Positions 12,305 through 23,692 of a stretch of 64,000 nucleotides of DNA are shown here, in pieces (position 1 is the first letter of the stretch; each line of letters starts with the position of its first letter). This DNA comes from Acridotheres tristis. Taxonomy: Eukaryota; Chordata; Aves; Passeriformes; Sturnidae. The stretch spans positions 49,868,616 through 49,932,615 of the forward strand of contig CM072919.1 of assembly GCA_037013685.1 (NCBI GenBank), in the 5' to 3' direction. The position numbers were made by a program, and so were the translations under genes. Under the pieces are notes generated by a model. That model was not told the origin of the DNA. It worked only from the letters and a program-made list of their open reading frames with translations, and did no database searches.

Positions 12305-12434
12305 GTTTTTCTTTGTACCCTTCAAAGTTTTAGCCTGTTTTTCTTTCCTCCTAATTCTATCTCTCAGCAGGAAAGGAGTAAATAATTCTAATGGGTGCGC
12401 TGGTGATTTGGCCAATGCTAAATCCATGACAAAT

Positions 12435-12480
12435 TGGTGCATACATATACATAATTGCAAGAGTATACATAATTGCAAGA
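12435..12480 (+). repeat. Primer-binding-site stub and 18-bp-period duplication beside LTR-A
   Basis: TGGTGCAT at 12435-12442 equals the first 8 bases of the tRNA-Gly primer-binding site seen beside LTR-B. Straight after it, ATACATAATTGCAAGA occurs at 12447-12462 and again at 12465-12480. Confidence 0.5.
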
Positions 12481-15400
12481 AACGTAAGTACTTCCATAAC
12501 TGGATTTCACTTACAATACTCATGTGCAAACAGGGTCCAGGCACAAAGTGGCTGTACTATGAGTGACCTCATTTTCTTTTCTGTGATTTTGGTCAATTAG
12601 CTCTTAGGACCCCTGTTCTGTTCTCCTTTAATCTTGGTGTTATTCAGCTGCCTATGACAAGAGCAGTGTTTGTTAATGTGGGCATGATGTACAGCATCAT
12701 TTGTGATGATATACTTTATACTGCAATCTTCAAATATTTTATGATGAACCTGTTCTTTCTGATATAAGAAAAATGAAAACATGAAAATGCCAAGAGTAAG
12801 TCTTTATGATAGTCTTTCTGACATGGCAGGTACCCAATGCTATCTTTGCTGAAACATTTGGGAGTCCTGTCATAATGCATAATGCAAGGGCATTTATTTT
12901 GGAAAAAAAATTGAGTGACCAGTATGGATTTAGATAATCATATGTGTACAACTGGCAAAAAGAGATCTTGTTAAACTACTTTGCATTTTTGCAAGGCATC
13001 TTTATTCTAATATAAACGCCAAAGCAATAGTGTTACTGCTTATTTATAAGCTATAGACTTGCTTCAGAGATGCAAATACACAATGCTTATACCTGATAGA
13101 AGACTCTTACTGAATCAGGTCTACAAAGCGGAGATTAAGAAATGTACGAGGGAATAATTATTATGTCAAAAAAAAAAGTTGTTGTGGGAGGAGGAAAATA
13201 AATTTTTTTATTGCTACTTGCTATCAAATTGTCTCATGAACAACTGTCATGATGTGCTTTGTGGATCCTTGTTGTGGTTTAGGAATGGTCTTCCCCAGTT
13301 TAGTGTTCCCACTGAAACCCTCCAAACCATGTGCCATTCACTCACTACCCTTTCCCTCCAGCTCTTCTTTCTGCAGTGGGCTTGAGAGGAGGATTGAAGG
13401 CACAAAAAGATTGTGGGTTGAAATACGAATATTTGACTGGAAAAAGCAATGAAATAAGAAAATTAATTGTAACAGCAACAGTACTAATAACAAAGTGGGC
13501 AAGAAAGACTTGAATGTTTCTCACCTGATTGTTCACCATGTGGAGCCTGACAATATCTGAACTGACACCACATTACTCGACCTGGAAGGGACCCTTTCTG
13601 CCACCCCCGAAGAATGACATGAAGTACTAAGGAATAATCTCCAGGTCCTAGCCATGTCCCTTTCTGCCTACTTCAAAAATTAACCTTATCTTGGCCTGAA
13701 TCAGGACAATTTTTCTATGTCTCCCAAAAGCAAAATGTACTTTTTCCTCTAAAAGGATGTCAGATGCTAATAGGATAAGACTCCTGTATCTGCCTTTTAG
13801 TGAAGCATGTAGGAATCTGACATTTTTAAGCTTTGAATCCCTTCATCATATATAACTGAAATTGAGCAACACATTAGAAGTGTCATAGGACATTGGTAAG
13901 TAGACAGACAAATACTGGGAATGCATATACCTAATTTTCTAGGGAAATGAAGCATTTAATGTAATACAACCTGCCTATTTGAAAGTATTGGCTTAGTAAG
14001 CAGTACTCTTATCATTGCATCTGTTTTAATACATTCTTACAGAAATATGATGGATGATGTTTGGGGAGTAAGTGCTTCAATCCAGTCTGAAGAAATGACT
14101 TAATGGACTTACATCATCATGAGTTTGGGTTTGAATGTCTACTAGAAGATCTCTTCTCCAGCTCTTGCACAATATACAGAGGATACCAGTATTTTACTGG
14201 TGGGACAGTGGGAGTGCAAAGAAGGAAAACTGATCTCTGTGGTTCAGAGAGAAAGGAGTTGGTTATCCCCCACTGAAAGATGGTATAAAAAAGTTCTCCA
14301 TAGCAGCTGGTTACACCTAAATGTATTCCTGACTGTGACTCATTCAGTCTTGCCTCTGCTGGTCTAATAAATACCTTACATCTGAACTCCAGCAGTACTT
14401 AAAGTTTTTCCTTTACCCTGAGAACATTATTTTATTAATTTACATATACAGAAAGTATATGCCTTCTTTTCAAATACTGCTTTAAAACATCACATTACCA
14501 GTGGTTTACAGGAAAGAAAAGCATTTAAGCCAGTCCTTTCACACTGGACTCTTTAGATCTGCCTAAACTTTATACATTGGCTGCTGTGAAATCCAATAGA
14601 TACAAAATTGTTAATTAAAATGAACACTATTATTAAGTGAAATTGAACACAAAAGAAAGCTAAGTTACCACAGCTCCTATTTGAATTCTTATTTCAGTGG
14701 GTCATGCCATACAATATATATTTGTGATTCTGGGAAGATTGACTTACTAGTGTAGTTGCAAATCCATTATTATTCTGTGGTGCACAACTAGATCAAATGC
14801 ACATATTTACAAAAATGCCACTGATTAAGAAAAGAGGAAACTCTGCCCTCTAAGTTCCTTTCCAAATCTTTTCATATTAATAAGACATGAGACAGACAGT
14901 TTCACAACAGATAAAGAGGTTAACTCTCAGGGTTCGAATTTATTTCCCAACTTGGAAGCCCTTAAAGGAGGAAGGACACATTACTAGCCAGGAGACTCAG
15001 ACTCTGATTGCATCAGAGCAGGACCCAATTTTACCAGCAGACTTGCTGCATGCTAGGAGGGACTCTGCTCTCTGAGGGGGTTCAGTTATTAGCCAATGAT
15101 ACATATTCTTTACAGATGCTGAACTGTGTGCAGAACGTGTTCATTTCTCTAACACAATTTACTACCCTAATCAGCTTTGGGGGAAGAAACACTTAATAAA
15201 AAGCAGGAATGAAAGTCAATGAGTAGATATCAGAAACAAAGATACAGTAAAGGAAGGAGTAATTTGTCTTTATCTTTAACCTTTGTAATAGTAGGATGGC
15301 TGTAGGATGTTGACAAAAGCTGATAGCAACCCTCACCAAGTCAAATTATTAAAAGAAATAACTAACTGGGCTGTATGATTTATTGATGTGAAATTCCCAG

Positions 15401-16654
15401 AGAAGTTAATAAAATTATGGCCTAATTGAATCACCTCATTCATTGTCTTTTCTTCTATCTTGACTGATACTATATCTCATTCATTTCTCACATAAAGAGA
15501 AATCTATTACATTTCTACAATAAATATAGTTGGAAAGTTTTCAAGAAATTATTAATTCATGAGGTACTCTATATGAAGAATTGAATGGTGACCATTTAAA
15601 CAGTGCAGAAAAAAATTTTGAAAAATCATCACCTACAAAATAACAACAAAATACAAAACATGAGTGCAGGAATAATATGTGTGAACAGATTGCAACTAAC
15701 TAAATTTGACTTCTTCAAATCTAACCTTGGTTCATCTTCTGAGGAGTGCCAGTGCGTTTTTGATTATGACAAGTCATGAAGATGTCTGTTTGCTTAGCTG
15801 TTTAGAAGATCACTGGTATATTTTACTTTGTTATGTCTGTTATGAGCATTAGGCAGGAAGTGCACATTTTAATCCTCCAGCAATCTACCTTCCACCATAG
15901 CACCACAGGTTTCTTAGCTTCATTTCACTGTCTTTTAAGATGGACACTATAAATTTGATGCATTTTTTAAAAATTCAAATTCAATCATACCACCTCCAAT
16001 TTCACTTAGAAATTTTTAACAGCATATGTACAAATAAATATATACCTTACAACAAACCCAAACAAACCATATTTTTCTTAATCTACAGTTTTCAAGGTGT
16101 TTTACTTTCTTCTCTCTTTTTCTTGTCAAAAGAAAAAAAATACAGAGATGGAATTTGGCATACAAAGATTTTTTTTTTTTTAAGAACCCAGGAGAAAGGA
16201 AGAGTAGATTTCATTTTAATTTGGAAATTTTTCAGAAAATGCATGTGCATACAAGTGTGAAACAATATAGTTCTCTATAGTTCTAAAATCTACTTCCCAG
16301 TCTCTATGAAGTTGCTTATTCTGGAACCAGAAAGCTAAGAATGATGTTAATAGATGCTGTTGACCACTTTGCAATGCAGCTTGTCTGATGCATAGGAAAA
16401 CTGGTAGCAAATTATTACTAGTATGGTACCTTCAAAAGGTGTAACAGAAACTTGGCAAGCTTGAATATTCAGCCTCAATCTATTTTTCTGGCAGAAGAGA
16501 ACATGACATAGCCATGCCTCAAATAACTCCGAAAATTCCAGGGTTATAAAGCTAGGCACAAATGACTATAAAACCTGCAAATAAACTAGTGTTTGGGTTG
16601 GTTGTGGACCTCAGATGAGTATTAATGTGAAATAGTGACATAAAACATAAACAC
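12481..16654. other. Mostly single-copy DNA, no gene seen
   Basis: No exon or RNA gene recognised. The part from about 13540 to 14395 is a weak LTR candidate listed separately. The segment 14880-15190 is less AT-rich than its surroundings but matched nothing I know. Confidence 0.5.
13540..14395 (+). mobile_element. Possible degraded LTR (LTR-I)
   Basis: Near the right end a GGTATAAAAAAG promoter-like element (14282-14293) is followed 80 bp later by CTAATAAATACC (about 14364-14375), then CTCCAGCA. This is the TATA/poly(A)/CA order of an LTR. The left edge is a guess at a TGTGGAGCC start. No target-site duplication and no second copy were found in the window. Confidence 0.3.
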
Positions 16655-17815
16655 AATTAATTAGAATCATCAAATCCTAGACTGGAAAAGGCATCAAAGA
16701 TCATAGAGTCCAACTGTAAACCTAAGGCTGACAAGATCACCAATAAACCATACTCCTAAGTGCCATATCTATGCATCTTTTAAATACTTTCTGATTCAGT
16801 GATTCAACCACTTCCCTGGAAGCATATTCCAGTGCTTTAAAAACCTTTTCATGAAGTAATTTTTTTCCAATATCCTGTCTAAACCTCTACCATTGTGACT
16901 TGAGACCATTTTCTCTTGTCCTGTTGCTGGTTACCTGGGAGACGGGATTGACTTCCATGTGGCTACAACCTCCTTTCAGGTAGTTTTAGAGAGTAAGGTC
17001 TCCCCTGAGACCCTCCATTGCTCCAGGCTAAAGGCATTTCCCTCAGCCACTCCTCACAGGACTTGTGCTACGGACCCTTCACCAGCTTTGCTGCCCTTCT
17101 CTGGACACACTTCAGCACCTCAATGTCTTTGCTTTTGTGAAGGGCCTAAAACTGAACACAGAATTCCAAGTGCAATCTCACCAGTGCCAAGATCAGGGGA
17201 ATGATTGCACGCCTGGTCCTGCTGACCACTATTGTTGATCCAGATCAGGATGCCTTTCTTGCCCACATGGCCACACAGTGGCTCAGCAAGCCCAGGTCCT
17301 TTTCGACTAAGCAACTTTCTAGCCACTCTAGCCATGAGCCTGTAGTGCTGCATGGGGTTGTGACCCAAGGGCAGGGCCTATTACTTGGCCTTATTGAGTC
17401 TCACACCCTGGGGCTCAGCCTGTCAATCCACACTGTTCAAATCCCACTGCAGCACCTTCCTACTAGCAAAAAAATTACTCTTGCCTAAGTTGCCATGAGT
17501 CATCTGACTGAGGGTGCCCTTGATCCCTTTGCCCAGATTGTTGATAAAGATATTTAACAGGACTGGTCTCAGTACTGAGCCTGAGGAACAAAAGTGTCCT
17601 GCCACCAGCTGGATGTAACTTCATTCTCTGCCACTTTCCAGACCCAGCCATCCAGTCAGCTTTTTACCCAGTGCACCAGTCTAAGCTGTGAGCAGCCAGT
17701 TTCTCCAGGAGACTACTGTTGGAAATGCTGGGAAAGGCTTTGCTAAAATCCAGATAGATGCTGTCTGGAGTCTTTCCCTCATCTACTAAGTGAGTCACCT
17801 ATTCATAAAAGAATA
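16655..17815 (-). mobile_element. CR1 LINE fragment, RT core through 3' tail (reverse)
   Basis: A long reverse-oriented CR1. From left to right it shows the degraded 3' tail ('ttagaatcatcaaatcctag'), the tail-proximal 'agagtccaactgtaaacc', the 3' UTR and C-terminal ORF2, and then the reverse-transcriptase core near 17430-17600. The right part reaches the segment that precedes the core ('tttgctaaaatccagataga' region in reverse). Compared with 18236-18990 it keeps much more of the coding end. It is dead by many stops. Confidence 0.88.
17423..17605 (-). pseudogene. CR1 reverse-transcriptase palm remnant
   Basis: A 60-codon open piece of ORF2. Residues about 9-27 read GSVLRPVLLNIFINNLGKG, the decayed form of the CR1 motif GSVLGPVLFN-FINDLD. 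The catalytic FADD that should follow is lost, with a sequence like SQMTHG in its place. In intact elements this domain copies the LINE RNA into DNA at the target site. Here it is only a relic of the parent CR1. Confidence 0.75.
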
Positions 17816-17818
17816 TCA

Positions 17819-17880
17819 GTCATAGAATCATCATACAACAGTTTGGATTGAAGATCATCTAGTTCCTACCCATGTCATAG
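17819..17880 (-). mobile_element. Short CR1 3'-tail fragment
   Basis: 'catagaatcatcatacaac' followed by 'ttggattgaagatcatctag' is the reverse-oriented CR1 tail plus about 40 bp. It abuts the previous CR1, so it is a second severely truncated insertion. Confidence 0.65.
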
Positions 17881-18235
17881 AAGAAGATCAGGTTATTCAT
17901 ACAAAATTTATAGAAAAATGAAAAGTATCCGAAAGAAATGTATGGAGATCACAGAGACACCCCACACAGCTCCCACTGAATTGTTTCAAAATAATCTTTA
18001 GAATCCAAATACCTCAGACTCAACAGTGGTAGGATTACATTTTGCAACTTCTGTAAACTTACAGATTCTGTCTGTTCTGAAGACAGAAGTAGTTTATTTG
18101 GTCAACTGTAATACTTTTTCTATTTTTTTGTCTTTCTGACATAATGGACTGATGTTTCTTTCACCTAAACTTCACAACCATGATCTGATTTGACAAACCA
18201 TGTTTGACTAAATAGCTTTACAATACAGATATTTT

Positions 18236-18990
18236 ATCACAGAATCCCAGAATCAGCTAGGCTGGAAAAGACATTTGAGATCATTGAATCCAGCCTATGA
18301 CTGAACATGGTGTCAAGTACACCCTGGCACTAAAACGCCACATCCAGTCTTTTCTAAAACATTTCCTGGGATTGTGACTCCACCACATCACTGGGAAGCC
18401 CATTCCAATGCCCAGTCACCCTTTCTGTGAACAACTTCTTCCTAATGTCCTGTCTAAACCTCCCCTGACACAGTTTAAGCCTGTGTCCTCTTCTCCAGTT
18501 GCTGGTTGCCTGTGCGAAGAGACCGACCCCCACCTGGCCACAGGCTCCTTTCAGACAGCTCTAGAGAGTGATGAGGTCACCCCTGAGCCTCCTTTTCTTC
18601 GGGCTACACAGCCTCAGCTCCCTCAGCCACTCCTCACAGGGTTTCTTACAGGTGCTCCAGACTCTTCACCAGCCTTGTTGTCCTTCTCTTTACATGCTCC
18701 AGCATCTCAACATGCTTCCTCAACTGGGGGACTCAGCAGTGAACACAGAACTCATGCTGTGACCTAAACTGTGCCAAGTACAGGAGACCCTGCCCTGGTC
18801 CTGCTGGCCACACTTTTGCTGGTACAGGCCAGGATGCCATTGGGCTTCTTGGCCAATGCTTACTCAGCTGAACGTGAGCCAGCTGGGCACAGCTGGCTCA
18901 TGTTCAGCTGCTGTGAGTCCTTTCTGCCCTTTCTGCCTGGCCATTGCCCAGCCAATCTGCTCCCAACCTGTAGTGATTGATGTATTATTC
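18236..18990 (-). mobile_element. CR1 LINE fragment, C-terminal ORF2 to tail (reverse)
   Basis: Starts with the tail 'atcacagaatcccagaatca' and the following 'gctaggctggaaaagacatt'. It then runs through the 3' UTR and the C-terminal ORF2 region in reverse ('ctcagctccctcagccactc' near 18615). It belongs to the same subfamily as the copy at 44122-44660, with a closely similar tail. The frame is broken. Confidence 0.88.
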
Positions 18991-21600
18991 CCATCTTTGA
19001 GAGGTAGGATTAATAGAGTGATTTGGAATAGCTTACTAGTTATTTTCTTGAAAATGTACATTTAAAACCAGTTTAGTTGTGAGTAGTAAAAAAAGTAAAT
19101 CTGAAAACTTAGGTTAGAATTTACTAAGAAACTTTACACTTAGTTGTCATCAAATTATGTGTCTTAAAAGGAATGTTTGTCTTGTCACTTTTAGTAGCAG
19201 TTGGGAGAAAACAAAAAGTTTTAGAAAACAAAATCACATAAAATGACCCAAGGTCTTTTAGCAAGAAAATGAAATTATGTTGGTAGCCAAAGAATAAGGG
19301 AGAGTATTCCGTTTACTTCACCAATCTCTGTGTGGTTGAGCAGCTTGGTTGGCACGTTTGGTCACATGCATTTCAACACATATGCTACTACTGCCAGTGC
19401 TATTAAGGAAATTGTGGCTATGACTGTTGGTGTATCCAGGTTCGAGTTTCAAAATGATACCAGTGATTATTTTTAAATTATTTCACTCTGTTTTGTTCTC
19501 CTCAAGAATACCTTACTGTCTTGCTAGCTACATTTGCATCAATATAAGTTACAATATAAGTTACATTTCAAGTATCTTGATGTTTTTTCTTCATTTTGAT
19601 TATTTCATAGGAATATAGACTTTGCTATGTTAGAATAGACCAAAAGCATACCTGGCCCATTTTATCTCAAACAGAAGTTCTGACTGGCTACAAAGGAATT
19701 GCACATTGTAAAATAGACTGAAAAAAGCAGAAAAAATCTCAATCTAGAATATTTTTCCCACTCACATCCATTGAAAAGAGGTCTTTACCCCAGAGGATAC
19801 TTGCTGAAAATGCTATTTCTAAGTCTTAAAATACTAAATACATTTTATAGCATTCACTATGGACTAACTATTTTGAAATATACTTCACCTCTACTGGCAG
19901 AAAAACATTTTCACTTTAAATCTGCCTGAACAGAATTGTAATAAACTCATTCGTACTATTACAGTATTGACTTGATTCTAGTATTATTTTATTAGTTAGA
20001 GAAAAAGTACGCTTCTCACAGCTACAAATATTTATATTTTTAAAATTCTTACACTTATCAGATCAGAAGTGGTTTATCAATTTCACAACACTGTATGAGG
20101 AAGGTAACTTTTCTACAGATGAGGGAACTGAGGTGTATGAAGTCTGTGTAATCTGGACAGCTTATCTACAGGCAAGCCGTAAATCAGTATTTTAGCATCA
20201 ATATAATACGTAAAAATTCTGTTCACAAATTTATGGGGTGAAGTGCACACAGACACACATATGTGCATGGTTACCTGTATACATTTGAAGTCAATTTTGT
20301 GTGTGTGTATCTGAGTTGATTTTTAAATAAAACTTGCATTTTAAACTAAAATTAAATTTGAAAACATGTTTCTTTTAGCCACATTGTAATATAATCTTTG
20401 TGGTATTTATGTCACCCTAAATATTCCTGCCTGCAGCTTTGCTTGGTGAAATTTTGTAACTGACATAAATCTTGTTCAAGAGTTGTTGACATGCAACAGA
20501 ATATATTTGCACAAATGAAGAGCATCTTTTGTAAGGTACTTTGTAATTGAGTATTGAAGCTAACTGGAGGACTTGTAGAATAAGCAAAAAAAAAGTTTAT
20601 TAAAACTTTTGATAAATTTTAAAAACAGGAGAGGATGGGTTATAGTTTCTGTAACTTAGATAATTTGCTCTTCATAGAACTTAAATTATTAACTACAACA
20701 CACACACAAGCATTTTTTCCCCCTAAAGAAATAGTTCAATTCACGCTTTGAGAAATAGTCAAGTACAGACGGTATAGGGAGGGGTTTTAAAGGTTTGGAC
20801 TTTATTAACCTCTTCTTTCTTCCTTTTTGCTCCATATGCATCTTTATTGCATTTTATTTGTTGTGGTTCCTTGACAGGGAGATCAACCAATCAATCTGTG
20901 TTTTCTTTGTTTTTTGTTTGTTTACTGGTATGTTTATAATTAATACATTAAAGTCGAAAATACATGCATGCATTACTGAATTGCAATGTGTATATATTTT
21001 ACAGCAATTGTAAATACATATAAAATCATGCATGTTCAATCTTGCTATATACATTTTGCAAACATGTACAAACAAAAATTTGCAACTTGAGGTGCATAAC
21101 ATAATTCGTCAATATGCTAAATTAAGTGCATGTAGTTTGATACAAACATAAAAACATAAAAACATATGAAAGAGTAGATCATTGCCCAAAGACTGGTATT
21201 TATATAGTAAAATTAGTATACTATTTCCAGGTTGTTTTGCAAATAAATGCTCTTAAAACACCTTGCCAGTAACTGAGGGAAATGTCATACTATCCAGACA
21301 GAGCCATAACTTAATACTTTGACCAAAACCACAGATTCTTACCTTATTACAAATTGATGCAAAGCCTATTACTATCAATATCAGGCTGTCATGTCTCATT
21401 TTCCAACAGTCAGCATACTAAACTCTTGATGGATAACTAAGGCACTAATCAATATCTGATTGTGAGTCTGATTTTATACACTTTTGTCCTGTGCTTCTAT
21501 TGTCTGGTAAATGAATATAACAAGCAAGATTCAGAAAATGTCAGTACTGAGTCTGTGTAAATATCAGGGAAATAAGAGTACCTTCTCTATGTTCTCTAGT

Positions 21601-21620
21601 AAAAAAAAAAAAAAAAAAAA
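21601..21620 (+). repeat. A20 homopolymer
   Basis: Twenty consecutive A residues. No retroposon body is evident on its 5' side. Confidence 0.95.
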
Positions 21621-23636
21621 GAGCAGCATTGTTAGCTACATTTTCTTACCTTGAAATCAATTCATTCTATGAGTGTTACTGTCAGTAATTAAATTGCATT
21701 TGAAATGAAGACAAACTGAGGATCAAGTGCATCAATAGATTTCCGTGACCTGCCACTGTAGAGTTCAAACATGTGAATGCTTTTCTAAGGTGTTTATTTA
21801 ATCAGTATATTTAGTATTTTGATTTTTAATAATTTTCAAGCATCTCTACCGCTCTTCAACAGTAGTGATGCTTCATCAAGCAATGAACTCACACGATTGG
21901 TCCACCATAAGGTGCAGTTTTGTCATGTCTGTAAATTCTGTCATTTATTAAGATTTTCCCTAAACTGTGAAGAGGGGTGACCCTCTTCAGTGGTTAGTGT
22001 ATGGATGTTCTGTAGATAGTAACAGTTAATCTCTCGGTTCTTGAACATAAGGATCTGACAGAAACAGAAAATGTTCTATATTACTACAACTGTGTTTATC
22101 ACAGGGTATTATTCTCTTCATTTGATCTGTGCAATATAACTTTAGTCTTCCAGTCTTCTCCTTAGTGGTCCATGTATGAAGTGTGGCCAATGTCTAAAGA
22201 GCAATGCTCTGGAAAAGATCCAGGAAAAAGAGAAGGGTTGTAGAGATAACAGTATATTTGAACTCTTTGTGTTTTATGTGAGTCTAGGAAGGAAGAGTAC
22301 TTATGCACAAAGCAGATAGCAGGCAAATTCTGGTCAGATTGTAATACCAGTCTGAAAATCTTTTGTATGCCTAAATAATGATAATCTTTGTTGTATCCTC
22401 ACATGTGGTCCCCTCTGCCTTGTAGCTGCAAAACTGCCAGCAATCTGTCTGTGGATCATTCGCTGAAAAACCTACATTTGTGAGCCTCCTGTGGTTCATG
22501 GGAGCATATGCAAAAGCAAGCAGCTGGGCTGGTAGCAACAACAGCTGTGTTCTCAAATTCTCATCCAGAAGCCTCCTACCAAAATAGGTTTCTGGAAATC
22601 TGTCTCATGACACCTGGAAAAGAATTACATCCATAGAAATTGTGGTGCCTGGACTCTTACAAGGCTGACATAGTATCTTATTGAGACATTTATTATACAT
22701 GTATTTAATGCAAATAGATTGCCCATGAATTAAAGTAAATGTGGGATTCAGAGCTGAGTGAGACCTCACAACAGGGAAACATTTTATTCTTGGCTATGCC
22801 TTCAACTGTGATCTTCATATGAAAACATTTTGTTTCAAGCCACTCAGTATCTCAGATTCTAATTTGATGTCACTGGACAAATGGGGAGAACTGCTGGTCC
22901 CCCCACATTCTGGAACTAAATTAATTATATGTAAGAGTGCCTTGCAGACATAAGGCTGTGTTTCTATTGGCTGCATCTGTTATCAGTGAGAATTAACACT
23001 TGTTTGGGACCTGAGTAAAATACCTGTCTTCCTTTCTATGGAGTCTGTGGAATTCATACTGCAATTTCAGGACTTCTTTCATGGCTTTCTTACTGTTGGA
23101 GATAAATTTTGTGTGTTTGTATCATCTTCTGCCCATGTAAGCCTGGCTGAATCATATCTCAACTATCTGATACTCATAACATGAAAACTGCTATAAATGT
23201 AACCTACTTATATATTTACGTTTTGACAGTCAATATTTTATTCTGCTGTTCTTGTCTTTTGATTTGGTAGAATTTCAAAATCTTTCAAACACTGGAAAAC
23301 AGAACACTGATTATTAAAGAGATATATGGAGAAAAAATATAATAGAAATTGTCATCTCTGTTTTCTTTATGCAGATTAAAAATTGGGGTTTGTGGCTTAA
23401 TCTTATTTGACTTTTAGTATTTAATATGCTAGAGCTAACTGAAGGATATAAAGAAACTTGTACTTATAAAAGGATGAATATGCAAAATAAGTATTTAAAA
23501 ATATTTGGATGCAGATTTAAGTCTATGTTTTGAAATCTTTAACTTATTTTTTTGCAATTCATACTGCCTATGAGCTATCTTTCAAAACCTCAAATTTAAG
23601 TTTTTAATATATAATCATCTAATTAATTAATTACTC

Positions 23637-23646
23637 TATATATGTG

Positions 23647-23682
<36 letters not shown>

Positions 23683-23692
23683 CACACACATA
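23637..23692. repeat. (TG)n-(TA)n-(CA)n compound microsatellite
   Basis: Alternating purine-pyrimidine sequence of about 55 bp: TG repeats, then TA repeats, then CA repeats. The halves are nearly self-complementary, so a hairpin or Z-DNA is possible. Confidence 0.95.

Larger units (their letters stand above)
10716..12431 (+). mobile_element. Long endogenous-retrovirus LTR (LTR-A), with expanded purine microsatellite
   Basis: A 1716-bp LTR that starts TGTGCTGGTTTG and ends in CCATGACA. It matches LTR-B (reverse) and LTR-C along its length. Shared blocks include TGTGCTGG at the start, GACTTGCAGAC (11448-11458), a GAGTGAGAGAA block just after it, a CCCCAT(A/G)-type block near 11960, and the 3' block with the poly(A) signal AATAAA at 12299-12304 followed by TTTTTCTTTGTACCC. 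The 5' part (about 10890-11260) is strikingly GC-rich against an AT-rich background. The open frames there on both strands (up to 187 codons) look accidental, because the other two copies do not keep them. The first 8 bases of a primer-binding site (TGGTGCAT, 12435-12442) follow the right end, so this may be a truncated provirus rather than a true solo LTR. Confidence 0.8.

Noticed and set aside
17119..18980. Several 60-119-codon plus-strand frames
   Set aside because: They are antisense to CR1 ORF2 relics. The real coding direction is minus.
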